64,000 nucleotides of DNA from Desulfobulbaceae bacterium BRH_c16a (lineage in GTDB: Bacteria > Desulfobacterota > Desulfobulbia > Desulfobulbales > Desulfocapsaceae), in NCBI GenBank assembly GCA_000961725.1, contig LADS01000004.1:340492-404491 (forward strand), given 5' to 3'. Below the pieces are notes generated by a model that saw nothing but the letters and a program-made list of their open reading frames with translations, did no database searches and was not told where the DNA came from. Below, one piece after another: positions 45,043 through 54,477 of this stretch (its first letter is position 1; each line of letters starts with the position of its first letter). Position numbers and translations under genes: made by a program.

Positions 45043-46290
45043 TCACTCGATGACCACCATGTTCCGGCCCTGTCCTTTTGCCCTGTAGAGACATGTGTCG
45101 GCGATGCTTAAGGTGGCGTCGAGGGAATCGTGAATCGAGGCGCAGGCCCCTATGCTCACGGTGATGTTCACCACCTTTTCACTGCAGGGAACATCGTGGC
45201 CCGCGATGGTGGTGCACAGCTGGTAGAGGAAAGGCTCGAGAGCCGCGCGGTCCATATTGACCAGCAGCAGGCAGAACTCCTCGCCACCCAGACGGGCGAC
45301 GATGTCGGTTTCCCGGAGGTTTTGCCTGAGGACGTCGGCGAGGTGCCGCAAGACCAGATCGCCGGCGTCATGGCCATAGCTGTCGTTGACCTGTTTAAAA
45401 TAATCTATATCCAGGATTGCCGTGGCGATGTCGATCTGGTTCCGGCGAGCACTGGCAAAAAGCTTGCTGCCGACACTGAACAGGTACCTCCGGTTATAGA
45501 GACCGGTGAGGAAATCCTTGGTCGCCGCCTCCTCCAGGGCACTTATATGGGAGAGAATCTCGACATTCTGATTGACCCGGCAATGAAATTCCTCAACCAA
45601 AAAAGGCTTGATAATAAAATCCGAGGCCCCGTACTTGATGAATTTCGCCGAGAGGATATTGTTGCCGTAGCCTGACATGCCGATTATCGCCAGTTCGTTA
45701 CGGCCGTATTTCAGCCGGATCTTTTTGGTCAACTCGAATCCGTCCATTCCCGGCATCATATAATCGGTCAGGACAACTCTGATATCCGAATACCTCGCAA
45801 GCGCCTTCAGGGCCTCCTCGCCGCTTGCCGCTTCCGCCAGTCTGTACTGCTGGATGGCCAGAAGCTCCAGCACATATCGGCGGGCAGTGGCCGAATCGTC
45901 GACAACCAGCACCCGGGTTCTCTGGTTTTCGTGGATGCGGCAGACCAGATGAATGACAAAATCGATACTTGACGGATCTTCCTTCGTCACATAATCGACG
46001 ACTTTTTTCTGAATCATCTGTTCCCTGAGCTCATCGTCGAAATAGCCGGTAAAAACGATGCTGGGGATTCCACATGAAGTCACGTAATCGACGATTTCAC
46101 CGTGGGGCGCGTCCGGCAGATTGAGGTCGAGCAGGGAAATAAAGAAGAGCTCGCCGTAAAGACCGATCTTTTTTTCGGCGGATGCCAGGGTTTCGGCAAC
46201 GACGACCTTAAATCCTCGATCCTCAAGGCGGTTTTGCAATACCTTGGAAAACATCCGCGCATCTTCGACAATCAGTACATGTTGCTTCAT
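45043..46290 (-). CDS. REC-REC-GGDEF diguanylate cyclase (PleD-like)
   Basis: 415 aa. First receiver (LIVEDARMFS, Asp55 in LLDLNLPD), second receiver (VLVVDDSATARR, Asp176 in LTDYMMPGMDG, Lys in IKPFL), then a GGDEF domain (about 255-415). Active site RLGGEEF (GGEEF 335-339) and inhibitory site RETD (326-329) are intact, so it should make c-di-GMP and be product-inhibited. Start codon ATG 46290. First gene of the operon with cheR and two hybrid kinases, 109 bases upstream of cheR. Likely the output of these kinases. Confidence 0.94.
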   Translation of the reverse strand: MKQHVLIVEDARMFSKVLQNRLEDRGFKVVVAETLASAEKKIGLYGELFFISLLDLNLPDAPHGEIVDYVTSCGIPSIVFTGYFDDELREQMIQKKVVDYVTKEDPSSIDFVIHLVCRIHENQRTRVLVVDDSATARRYVLELLAIQQYRLAEAASGEEALKALARYSDIRVVLTDYMMPGMDGFELTKKIRLKYGRNELAIIGMSGYGNNILSAKFIKYGASDFIIKPFLVEEFHCRVNQNVEILSHISALEEAATKDFLTGLYNRRYLFSVGSKLFASARRNQIDIATAILDIDYFKQVNDSYGHDAGDLVLRHLADVLRQNLRETDIVARLGGEEFCLLLVNMDRAALEPFLYQLCTTIAGHDVPCSEKVVNITVSIGACASIHDSLDATLSIADTCLYRAKGQGRNMVVIE

Positions 46291-46625
46291 GCAGGTTTCA
46301 TTTTCTCCGGTAAAACGACATATCCTTCATTTTCAGGACGAGTGCAAGCAGGCGATGTGTGTAAACAGTATATGGCCAAACAGTCTTACGAGTCAAAATG
46401 AAAATCGGATTGCATCGTTGAACATTGCAATATCGCAGACGGTATTGCTCCTGCCAGGGTAGGACATGTCACGATGCCGATGATATCGCCGCGCCGGATG
46501 TCTTCCTTAACAAGCTGGGAAAGGATTTACTAAATACCTCAGCCTCCCTACTTTACATAGAGAAATGTTTCGCCGGATAATGAAAAAACCGGCAAGAGAA
46601 GAAAAGTTTATGGGGGACTCCTTTC
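46291..46625. other. Divergent intergenic region before tyrosine phenol-lyase
   Basis: About 335 bases between the minus-strand cyclase operon and the plus-strand lyase gene. It must carry both promoters, but I found no convincing -35/-10 pair, no sigma-54 site and no TyrR-like palindrome by eye. Confidence 0.4.
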
Positions 46626-48023
46626 ATGCAAACCATGGGACAACAACAAAAAAGACGATCCTGGGCGGAACCGTATAAAATCAAGATGGTCGAACCCTTG
46701 AAAATGACCTCCAGGCCCGAGCGGGAAAAAGCAATCGCAGAGGCGGGCTACAACACCTTCCTGCTTCGCTCCGACGATGTCTATATCGACCTGTTGACCG
46801 ACAGCGGCACCTCGGCGATGAGCGACCGGCAGTGGGCCGGCCTGATGATGGGCGACGAAGCCTATGCCGGCAGCAGAAACTTCTATGACCTCGAGGAAAA
46901 AGTTCGTCAATACTATGGCTACAGATTCATGGTTCCCACCCATCAGGGCCGGGGTGCCGAGCATCTGATCAGCAAGGCGTTGATTTCAGATGGCGACTTT
47001 ATCCCCGGCAATATGTACTTCACCACCACCCGGCTGCACCAGGAGCTGGCCGGCGGCACCTTCGTCGATGTCATTATCGATGAGGCTCATGACCCGCAGA
47101 ACAGCCATCCCTTCAAAGGCAACGTCGATCTCGCAAAAGTGGCAGCTCTCATCGACCGGGTCGGCGCGGACAAAATCCCCTACCTCAGTATCGCCGGGAC
47201 CGTCAACATGGCCGGAGGCCAGCCGGTGAGCATGGCCAATGTCCGGGAACTTCGCACTCTCCTCAATCGGCATGGCATCAAACTCTACCTCGATGCGACC
47301 CGCATGATCGAGAACGCCTACTTTATCAAGGAAAGGGAAGAGGGGTATCAAGATCGGACAATTGCCGAAATTCTCCTGGAGTTCTGCAACTATACGGATG
47401 GGGCCTGGATGAGCGCCAAAAAAGATCACCTGGTCAATATCGGCGGCTGGCTTGCCGTCAACGACGAGGCGGTTTTCCAGAAAATCAGTAACCTGGTGGT
47501 GATCTACGAAGGCCTGCACACCTATGGCGGAATGGCCGGCCGCGACATGCAGGCCCTGGCTATCGGCATCACCGAGGCGGTTCAATATGACCATATCCGT
47601 GCCCGGGTCGAACAGGTCCGCTATCTCGGCAATCTGCTGCTCGACTGGTCGATCCCCATTGTCCGGCCCATCGGCAGTCATGCGATTTTTCTCGATGCAC
47701 TGGCTATTTACAGCCATCTGCCGCAGGAGGTCTTCCCCGCCCAGTCCCTTGCCGCCGAGCTCTATGTCGATTCAGGTATTCGGGCGATGGAACGGGGTAT
47801 TGTCAGTGCCGGCCGGGACGCACAGACCGGAGCCCACCGCCTGCCGAAGCTTGAGCTGGTCCGGCTGACCATTCCGCGGCGTGTCTACACCCAGTCCCAC
47901 ATGGACGTGGTCGCCGAGGCGGTAAAAGAAGTGTACGACAAGAGAAAGGAGGCAACCGGCTTGAAAATGGTCTATGAGCCGGAATATCTGCGCTTTTTCC
48001 AGGCCAGGTTTGAAAGGCTGTGA
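46626..48023 (+). CDS. tpl: Tyrosine phenol-lyase (beta-eliminating, PLP-dependent)
   Basis: 465 aa of the tryptophanase/tyrosine phenol-lyase family. It splits L-tyrosine to phenol, pyruvate and ammonia. PLP lysine is Lys266 in MSAKKDHLVNIGG. Tyrosine phenol-lyase traits prevail over tryptophanase: PTHQGRGAEHL, GNMYFTTTRLHQE, DATRMIENAYFIKE, and Arg390 in MERGIVSAG, which matches the Arg that recognises the phenol ring (tryptophanase has a different residue there). The end FFQARFERL keeps the Phe of the active-site lid. GGGGGA precedes the ATG. Single gene, ended by a 12-bp stem shared with the convergent chemoreceptor gene. Tryptophanase activity is less likely but not excluded. Confidence 0.88.
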   Translation: MQTMGQQQKRRSWAEPYKIKMVEPLKMTSRPEREKAIAEAGYNTFLLRSDDVYIDLLTDSGTSAMSDRQWAGLMMGDEAYAGSRNFYDLEEKVRQYYGYRFMVPTHQGRGAEHLISKALISDGDFIPGNMYFTTTRLHQELAGGTFVDVIIDEAHDPQNSHPFKGNVDLAKVAALIDRVGADKIPYLSIAGTVNMAGGQPVSMANVRELRTLLNRHGIKLYLDATRMIENAYFIKEREEGYQDRTIAEILLEFCNYTDGAWMSAKKDHLVNIGGWLAVNDEAVFQKISNLVVIYEGLHTYGGMAGRDMQALAIGITEAVQYDHIRARVEQVRYLGNLLLDWSIPIVRPIGSHAIFLDALAIYSHLPQEVFPAQSLAAELYVDSGIRAMERGIVSAGRDAQTGAHRLPKLELVRLTIPRRVYTQSHMDVVAEAVKEVYDKRKEATGLKMVYEPEYLRFFQARFERL

Positions 48024-48028
48024 GGGGA

Positions 48029-48064
48029 TGCTGCATCCTGGCAGCCATACCGCAGGATGCAGCA
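48029..48064. terminator. Bidirectional hairpin between convergent genes
   Basis: TGCTGCATCCTG (48029-48040) pairs perfectly with CAGGATGCAGCA (48053-48064), a 12-bp stem with a 12-base loop. It sits between the stops of the lyase (48023) and the chemoreceptor (48071). No long T-run, so it may block read-through without being a textbook terminator. Confidence 0.6.
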
Positions 48065-48070
48065 AATATC

Positions 48071-49789
48071 TTACGTTCGAAACGGCTCGACCAGGCCATT
48101 CAACCGGAGGGAGAGCTTTTGCAAAGCAGTCGAACCGTCCTTTACCTTGACACTGCCATCCGCCACGTCACAGGTGGTGCGATCGATGTCGGCGATTGCC
48201 CCGGCAATTTCACCGGAAATGGTGGAATGGGAGTTGACCTGGCTGTTGACTTCCTCGATACCCAGAGCAGCCTGACTGACGTTTTCGGAAATCTCCCGGC
48301 TTGTCACCGACTGCTCCTCCACTGCGGCCGCGATAGACGTAACCAGGTCGTTGACATTTCTTATCACCTCGGCGATTCCGCCTATCTCCGAGACGGTCGC
48401 GGCTGTCGTGTCCTGTATTCCTTCAATTTTTGATTTTATATCAAAAGTCGCAGCCGCAGTCTGTTTGGCCAGTTCTTTAATTTCATTGGCCACAACCGCA
48501 AAGCCCCGGCCCCTTTCACCGGCCCTGGCAGCTTCTATGGTTGCATTCAGGGCAAGCAGGTTGGTCTGCTCGGAAATCTCCGTTATCACCTCGGTAACCT
48601 TGCTTATATCCTGAGCCGCGCGTCCCAGCAGATCGATCTGACTCCCGGCGCTGGTGGTACTTTCCACCGCTTTTTCCGTGACCAGACGCGCTCGTGCACA
48701 GGTCTGGGCTATCTCATGAACGGTAGTATTCATCTCTTCCACTGCGGCGGCAACCATGGCGACGTTGGCGGATGCCTGCTCACTGGCCGCTGCAATTCCC
48801 GTCATATTGCTGCTCATGGTTTCGGCGCCGAGAACCACACTGCCGGACTGACGGGACATATCCTGTGCCCCGCTCGCAAGTGTATCGGCCACCGCCAGCA
48901 TTTCTTTCGCCGAGTCTTTGAGAATTCGCGTGTTCCCGGCGACGCTCTTGACCAACTCCTGCATTCTCAGGATAAAAACATTGAACTTTGCGGCAAGGCC
49001 TCCTATTTCATCGTGAGCCTTAATCTCCAGTCTTTTCGTCAAATCGCCTTCGCCCTCCGCCAGGTCGACGACCATGGCCGTAAGTGCTTTTACCGGTCTG
49101 ATAACAACCAGATTTATGCACAGCACGATAGAAAGGATAAGCAACAACACCGTCACCGCGATTGCGATGACCTGCATCCAGACGGCATCGGCCACCCGAC
49201 TGTCGATATTCTCGCGGAAGCCGCCGATCTCGGCAGTAGTTTTTTCCTTCGATGCATCGATACGCTTCTGGAGAATATCCTCGGTATAATACACACGGAC
49301 GCTGCCGACTTTGCCGCCCTTATACTGGGAATCGGCGGCAAGAGACAAGCGTTCCTCTTTTTTGAAATCCGCGGGCAGAACCTCGCCGATCACCGGTTCC
49401 GGATCGTTCCAGGCGGCAAAGAGCGGGTCATTAGTCTCATCGACAACCTGAATGGCGATAATGCCGGGGAATTGCAGTGCCGATTTCAGCGTATTGACAA
49501 TCGCATCCCGGTCGAAATTATAAATGAAGTTCGAACAGGATCGACCAAGCATCGAAGTATTTACGGCAACCAGCCGTTTCAGCTCTTCCTTTTGGTTTTG
49601 GCCCTGTTCATCGATTGAAATCTCAGTGGTGCGGACATACTGGGCAAAAATTGCAGCAACGAGGTTTTTCTCCAGGTTGAGGGAAACGATTCCGTTGACC
49701 ACCAGCATGACCAGCACGAGGAAACCACAGGCCAGAGCTGTTTTGCCGGCAATGCCTGGAGATTTCCGCTTATTTCCTGAAAAAATCAT
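48071..49789 (-). CDS. Methyl-accepting chemotaxis protein
   Basis: 572 aa from ATG 49789, behind GGGAGGAAGG; the frame upstream to 49858 is not needed. Membrane segment about 15-35, a periplasmic single-Cache-like sensor (about 40-190; [21 protein letters not shown], then [15 protein letters not shown]), membrane segment about 210-235, HAMP ([12 protein letters not shown]), and a cytoplasmic signalling domain with [19 protein letters not shown] and [16 protein letters not shown] at the hairpin tip, the CheA/CheW contact. No C-terminal CheR-binding pentapeptide. Neighbours are tyrosine lyase and a TRAP transporter, hinting at taxis towards an organic acid or amino acid. Confidence 0.92.
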   Translation of the reverse strand: MIFSGNKRKSPGIAGKTALACGFLVLVMLVVNGIVSLNLEKNLVAAIFAQYVRTTEISIDEQGQNQKEELKRLVAVNTSMLGRSCSNFIYNFDRDAIVNTLKSALQFPGIIAIQVVDETNDPLFAAWNDPEPVIGEVLPADFKKEERLSLAADSQYKGGKVGSVRVYYTEDILQKRIDASKEKTTAEIGGFRENIDSRVADAVWMQVIAIAVTVLLLILSIVLCINLVVIRPVKALTAMVVDLAEGEGDLTKRLEIKAHDEIGGLAAKFNVFILRMQELVKSVAGNTRILKDSAKEMLAVADTLASGAQDMSRQSGSVVLGAETMSSNMTGIAAASEQASANVAMVAAAVEEMNTTVHEIAQTCARARLVTEKAVESTTSAGSQIDLLGRAAQDISKVTEVITEISEQTNLLALNATIEAARAGERGRGFAVVANEIKELAKQTAAATFDIKSKIEGIQDTTAATVSEIGGIAEVIRNVNDLVTSIAAAVEEQSVTSREISENVSQAALGIEEVNSQVNSHSTISGEIAGAIADIDRTTCDVADGSVKVKDGSTALQKLSLRLNGLVEPFRT

Positions 49790-49846
49790 ACAACCTTCCT
49801 CCCACCCCCCGGTAAAATGATGGTCGCCCATTGCCCCTGCGGAAAC

Positions 49847-49883
49847 TGCGCCTGCCAAAGAACGTAAGCCTCCGGCAGGCGCA
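49847..49883 (-). terminator. Hairpin after the TRAP permease gene
   Basis: TGCGCCTGCC (49847-49856) and GGCAGGCGCA (49874-49883) form a perfect 10-bp stem, eight bases beyond the permease stop on the minus strand. TTTCC follows on that strand. It separates the transporter from the chemoreceptor gene. Confidence 0.55.
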
Positions 49884-49890
49884 GGGCGCT

Positions 49891-52494
49891 TTAGGAGACG
49901 GCGTGACTCTCGCTGAGCCGAAAGGCCGTGAGGCGCCTGTTCCGATTAACCTGAATGGTGATAATAAAGGCGAGCAGCAGCAAGGCCGGAACGAACATCC
50001 ACTGTTTGGCCGGTCGATCCGTCTCGAACCAGAGAGTGACTATCTCCTGATCGAAATCAATCTTTGCCTTTTCGGCGGCACTCGCAAACGCGACATTCTC
50101 AACGAAGATCCTGCCGCCTTCATTGCGGGTTTCAATCCCGATTCCCTTCAGCCTGTCCTTACCGGTGGGCTCCGAACCTAGAGTCAGCATTACCGCCTTG
50201 GTGTAGCTCTTGCCGCGCATATCCTCTCCCCGGACCATCAGGCGCAGCTGCGAACCGGGCACCATTTTGCCGACAAGCTCCTCGATGTCGGCCCCGGATC
50301 GCTCGTTGAAGGGCGGATAAACCATATCCCAGAAAAAGCCGGGCCGAAAAAGAGTAAAGGCGATCAACAGCAATGCCGCCGTCTCCCACAACCGGTTTTT
50401 GGTCAGGAAATACCCCTGTGTCGCTGCGGCAAACACCAGCATGGCGATGACAGAGGCTGTCACCACTATGGAAAAATGGAACCAGCTGCCGATGCCGATC
50501 ATCAGGATCTCGGTATTGAAGATAAAGATAAAGGGCAGAATGGCGGTCCGCATGTCATAGGCAAATCCCTGCAGCCCGGTGCGGATGGGGTCGCCCCCCG
50601 AGATCCCGGCGGCGGCAAAGGCGGCAAGGCCTACCGGCGGAGTATCATCGGCCAGGATGCCAAAATAGAAGACAAACATATGCACCGCAATCAACGGGAC
50701 GATAAGACCGTTCTCGGCGCCCAAGGTAACAATCACCGGCGCCATGAGGGTGGAAACAACGATATAGTTGGCGGTCGTCGGCAGGCCCATGCCGAGCAAA
50801 AGACTGATAACGGCGGTAAAGACCAGGATCAGGATGAGATTGCCGCCGGAGATGAACTCGACGAATTCGGTCATGACCAGACCGATGCCGGTCAGCGTTA
50901 CCGTACCGACGACAATGCCGGCGGCAGCGGTGGCAACGCCGATGCCGATCATGTTTCGTGCCCCCGATCCCATGCCTTTGACCATATCCTGCCACCCTCG
51001 CCGAAAGGAGAACTCCTCGCTTTTCACCCGGCGAAGATACCCTTTCAGGGGACGCTGGGTGAGGACGATACCCATCAGCAGAACCGTCGCCCAAAAGGCG
51101 GCAAGGGCCGGCGAAAGGCGTTCGACGGTCAGACACCACATCAACACCACCACCGGCAGCAGATAATACATGCCGGCCTGGACGGTTGGCCAGAGATCCG
51201 GCAACTCGGTGATTTCCGTGATGGTTGGCAATTCGGGCACCCGGCAGGCGACTATCAGCAGACCGTAATAGGCGACGGCAATGAGAATGCCGGCGATATA
51301 CAGCGTCGCATCACCCGCCACCGTCTTGATCCAGCCAAGACCGTAATAGGTCGCGCCGCCGATAACGATCAAGGCCAGAATAGTCCCGACAAAAGAAAGG
51401 AGGGACTGGGTAAACGTTCTTTTATGGGTGCGGGCAATGCCCTGCAACCCCATCTTGCACGCCTCGAGATGGACGATATAGACCAGGCCGATATAGCACA
51501 GAATCGCCGGCAGAAATGCGTGCTTGATGACCTCGAGGTAGGAAATGCCGACATATTCAACCATTAAAAAGGCCGCCGCCCCCATGACCGGCGGCATCAA
51601 CTGGCCGTTGACCGAGGAAGCGCATTCGATCCCGCCTGCTTTTTCGGCGCTGTAGCCGACTTTCTTCATCAGCGGAATGGTAAACGTCCCGGTGGTGACC
51701 ACATTGGCGATGGAAGATCCCGAAACCAGACCGGTCATGGCCGAAGAAAGTACCGCCGCCTTGGCCGGGCCGCCGCGATAATGGCCGAGACAGGCAAACG
51801 CCGCCCGGATAAAAAAGTTGCCGGCCCCGGCCGACTCAAGCAGCGAGCCGAACAAGACGAACATGAACACCATGCCGGTGGAAACCCCGAGGGCCACGCC
51901 GTACACCCCCTCGGTCGTCAGCCAGAAGTGCGACATGCCCTTGGCAAAACTCGCCCCTTTATGGGCAATTACTGCTGGCATGTGGGGACCGGCAAAGCTG
52001 TAGATGATAAAAATCGCCGCCACAATCATCAACGGTGGGCCAAGCGCTCTTCTGGTCGCTTCAAGAAGAATGACGATTCCGGTTATTGCGACGGTAAGAT
52101 CGAGTAATGTCGGCAGACCAGGCCGTGCGGCAAGTTCAGCATAAAAAATAAAACTATACGATGCACAAAAGGCACCAATGAGAGCCACCACCCAGTCCTG
52201 CAGGGGGATATAGTCCCTGGGCGATGTTTTGAAGGTCGGAAAAGCAGTGTACGCAAGAAAAATAGCAAAGGCGAGATGTATTGCCCGTGCCTGGGTATCG
52301 TTGATTACAAAAAAATTAAGGAGAAACGGCAGAGGTGACGCATACCACAATTGAAACAGCGTCCAGGCTATCGGCACCAGCAGAAGAACTTTTTTCGATA
52401 CGGCCCCGATGGGTCGTCGACCTCCGGTGTCTGCTTCGGCAAGCAGTTCGTGGAGTTCGGCTTCGGGAACCCGACTGTTTATTTCTCGAGTCAT
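49891..52494 (-). CDS. TRAP transporter permease, fused 4TM/12TM (DctQM fusion, TAXI type)
   Basis: 867 aa with about 18 hydrophobic segments. The N-terminal part is the small-permease-like portion and the central part is the DctM-like channel (SSIANVVTTGTFTIPLMKK, GGIECASSVNGQLMPPVMG, LGMGLPTTANYIV, AADTPPVG-like ADDTPPVGLAA). The C-terminus is a DUF3394-like domain (KDRLKGIGIETRNEGGRIFV). It moves an organic solute, driven by Na+ or H+, together with a TAXI receptor. The start at 52494 has a distant GGAG. Partner receptor gene lies 312 bases upstream on the same strand, with a hairpin in between. Confidence 0.93.
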   Translation of the reverse strand: MTREINSRVPEAELHELLAEADTGGRRPIGAVSKKVLLLVPIAWTLFQLWYASPLPFLLNFFVINDTQARAIHLAFAIFLAYTAFPTFKTSPRDYIPLQDWVVALIGAFCASYSFIFYAELAARPGLPTLLDLTVAITGIVILLEATRRALGPPLMIVAAIFIIYSFAGPHMPAVIAHKGASFAKGMSHFWLTTEGVYGVALGVSTGMVFMFVLFGSLLESAGAGNFFIRAAFACLGHYRGGPAKAAVLSSAMTGLVSGSSIANVVTTGTFTIPLMKKVGYSAEKAGGIECASSVNGQLMPPVMGAAAFLMVEYVGISYLEVIKHAFLPAILCYIGLVYIVHLEACKMGLQGIARTHKRTFTQSLLSFVGTILALIVIGGATYYGLGWIKTVAGDATLYIAGILIAVAYYGLLIVACRVPELPTITEITELPDLWPTVQAGMYYLLPVVVLMWCLTVERLSPALAAFWATVLLMGIVLTQRPLKGYLRRVKSEEFSFRRGWQDMVKGMGSGARNMIGIGVATAAAGIVVGTVTLTGIGLVMTEFVEFISGGNLILILVFTAVISLLLGMGLPTTANYIVVSTLMAPVIVTLGAENGLIVPLIAVHMFVFYFGILADDTPPVGLAAFAAAGISGGDPIRTGLQGFAYDMRTAILPFIFIFNTEILMIGIGSWFHFSIVVTASVIAMLVFAAATQGYFLTKNRLWETAALLLIAFTLFRPGFFWDMVYPPFNERSGADIEELVGKMVPGSQLRLMVRGEDMRGKSYTKAVMLTLGSEPTGKDRLKGIGIETRNEGGRIFVENVAFASAAEKAKIDFDQEIVTLWFETDRPAKQWMFVPALLLLAFIITIQVNRNRRLTAFRLSESHAVS

Positions 52495-52806
52495 AGGGGG
52501 GATGCTCCTTGTTCAATACTTTCTTTCCAGATAAGGGAATTCCTTTGAGTGTAATACAGCCCGGCGAGACCTCGATCGGAAGCCACTCCGGCAATTCATT
52601 TGTCACTGATACGGGCAAAGTTATCCCGTTAGTCTGCAGCTTCCGGAAAAATACAGTGCCGCAGACACGAAGGGTAGAGCGTTGAGTACTGCCTGTACGG
52701 TTGCGTACGGCACCTCCGGCCGATTTTTGGAGAAAAAATCAGCCGGGAAGCGCGGGAAGGACCAACGGCATGTCAGGTGAAAACGACCTGCCGTTGTCTT
52801 GCAGGT
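52495..52806. other. Spacer between TRAP receptor and permease genes, with hairpin
   Basis: 312 bases. A stem of AACGGCAGGT with ACCTG....GCCGTT (minus strand, 52763-52796) lies just after the receptor gene's stop. It has no T-run and could attenuate permease expression, or protect the receptor mRNA, as is usual where receptor must exceed permease. Nothing else identified. Confidence 0.45.
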
Positions 52807-53787
52807 CTACATCAATCCTGCTTCTTTGTAGTATTTGACGGCACCGTCATGGAGCGGTGCGGAGAGTCCGTCTTTGATCATTTCCTCTTTCTTGAGGACA
52901 CCAAAAACCGGGTGCAGCTGCTTAAAATCTTCAAAATTCTCGAATACGCCTTTGACAACCTGATAGATCACGTCTGACGATACTTTGGCCGAGGAAACAA
53001 AGGTTGCGCCCACGCCGAAGGTCTTCACATCATTATCGGTGCCGCGATACATCCCGCCGGGAATTGTTGCAGCCATGTAGTAGGGATTCGCGGCAATGAG
53101 TTCATCGATCTCCTTGCCGGCCACATTGACGACTACGGTATCACAGGCGGTGGCAGCCTCTTGAATGGATCCGTTCGGATGACCGACGACATAGACAATG
53201 GCATCGACCTTGTTGTCGCAGAGCGCTGCCGACTGCTCGGCCGCCTTCAACTCGGATGCCAGTTTGAAATCGGCTTTGGTCCAGCCGTATTTATCCATAA
53301 CGACCTTCATGGTGCCTTCCTGGCCTGAACCGGGGTTGCCGATATTGACGCGCTTGCCTTTAAGGTCTTTGAATTCCTTGATGCCGGCATCGGCCCTGGC
53401 AACAACGGTGAAGGGTTCGGGATGAAGGGAAAAAACCGCCCGGAGATCTTTATCGGGGCCCACCTCGGCAAATTTACCCAGACCCTGGACTGCCTCGAAT
53501 TGCATATCGGACTGGGCTACCCCCATATCCAGCTCACCACCGGCTATGGTATTGAGATTGTATACGGAACCGCCGGTGCTCTCAACCGAGCAGCGAATAC
53601 CGTGCTCTTTTTTACCTTTGTTCACCAGACGGCAGATAGCGCCACCGGCCGGATAATAGACGCCGGTGACAGCACCCGTACCGATGGTGACAAAGGTCTG
53701 ATTCGCCTGGAGATATTCCGGCAAAGCGGTTAAGGCCATGACGAAGCAAGACATCATGGTAACGGCAAGTTTGGTTGTGATTCTCAT
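52807..53787 (-). CDS. TAXI-family TRAP solute receptor
   Basis: 326 aa. Signal peptide (KLAVTMMSCFVMALTALPEYLQA), then the TAXI fold: FVTIGTGAVTGVYYPAGGAICRLVNK, ELDMGVAQSDMQFEAVQG, KDLRAVFSLHPEPFTVV, GKRVNIGNPGSGQEGTMK and IVYVVGHPNGSIQEAA. Periplasmic receptor for the fused permease encoded downstream; characterised TAXI members bind glutamate or dicarboxylates, but the substrate cannot be read from sequence. AAGGAGA stands before the ATG. Upstream are two REP-pair palindromes. Confidence 0.94.
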   Translation of the reverse strand: MRITTKLAVTMMSCFVMALTALPEYLQANQTFVTIGTGAVTGVYYPAGGAICRLVNKGKKEHGIRCSVESTGGSVYNLNTIAGGELDMGVAQSDMQFEAVQGLGKFAEVGPDKDLRAVFSLHPEPFTVVARADAGIKEFKDLKGKRVNIGNPGSGQEGTMKVVMDKYGWTKADFKLASELKAAEQSAALCDNKVDAIVYVVGHPNGSIQEAATACDTVVVNVAGKEIDELIAANPYYMAATIPGGMYRGTDNDVKTFGVGATFVSSAKVSSDVIYQVVKGVFENFEDFKQLHPVFGVLKKEEMIKDGLSAPLHDGAVKYYKEAGLM

Positions 53788-53852
53788 ACAATTTCTCCTT
53801 ATGATGCTGATTGATGGTGGATGCCCTCAGAGGACATTGCTTCTCGCCGGGT

Positions 53853-53912
53853 GTAGGTTGGGCTGTGAAGCCCAACGTTTTTGGGGATGTTGGGCTTCAC
53901 AGCCCAACCTAC
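53853..53912. repeat. REP pair (BIME-like palindrome) 1
   Basis: GTAG followed by the stem GTTGGGC/GCCCAAC (loop TGTGAA), a T/G-rich spacer, then the same unit inverted and ending CCTAC. The GTAG foot plus hairpin is the standard REP layout. 60 bases, in the 690-base spacer between the TAXI receptor and the lipoprotein gene. The cognate Y1 transposase is not obviously the one at 61812. Confidence 0.8.
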
Positions 53913-54252
53913 GTGGCTTTTCCCACGAATGCTTTTGCAAATTACCTGCCAGCAAATGTTTTTGGTCGTCGAATAATAACCAGTCCGCTGCAACTCCGGC
54001 AGCTTCCCCATTCTTCAGCCGGAATCTCCATCGTCTCCGCGGCATAACTTTGCCGGGATTTCAATTGGGTAAAATAATCGAGTTTGATGATATGATCAAA
54101 TACTTCCACCCTCTTCGCCTGACTGTATATATTTTATATTTATTTTTAAGTACTTAAACACTATTTGAGCATATGAGCCAATTTCCCTCAACCTCGCCAC
54201 TCAAAATGTCGGGAAAAAGCTCAGGAATATTGAAGAAGCGGAGAAAAGCTTT

Positions 54253-54313
54253 GTAGGTTGGGCTGTGAAGCCCAACGTTTTTTTGGGATGTTGGGCTTCA
54301 CAGCCCAACCTAC
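54253..54313. repeat. REP pair (BIME-like palindrome) 2
   Basis: Almost identical to the element at 53853-53912, with a slightly different central T-run. Both arms start with GTAG. Apart from the two elements and the sigma-54 promoter at 54364, the spacer 53788-54477 holds only AT-rich sequence with no gene. Confidence 0.8.
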
Positions 54314-54363
54314 GCGCCTTTTCCCGGGATAATATGAAAAATTCCGACAGTCTTTTGCAATCG

Positions 54364-54379
54364 GGGCGCAACTCTTGCT
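54364..54379 (+). promoter_or_regulatory. Sigma-54 (RpoN) promoter of the lipoprotein/kinase/NtrC operon
   Basis: GGGCGCAACTCTTGCT matches TGGCRYR-N4-TTGCW at all fixed positions but the first. GG (54365-54366) and GC (54377-54378) are exactly 10 bases apart. Start of transcription would be near 54390, giving a leader of about 88 bases. The third gene of the operon is an NtrC-type activator of sigma-54, so autoregulation is likely. Confidence 0.7.
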
Positions 54380-54477
54380 ATATATAGAATTGCATGATTT
54401 TTTTGCATCGGCTATAGGGGGTGCAGAGAGGATAAAGACGTATTGTGCCCGGCGGTTCTGCACAGGAGTATTTTGGA

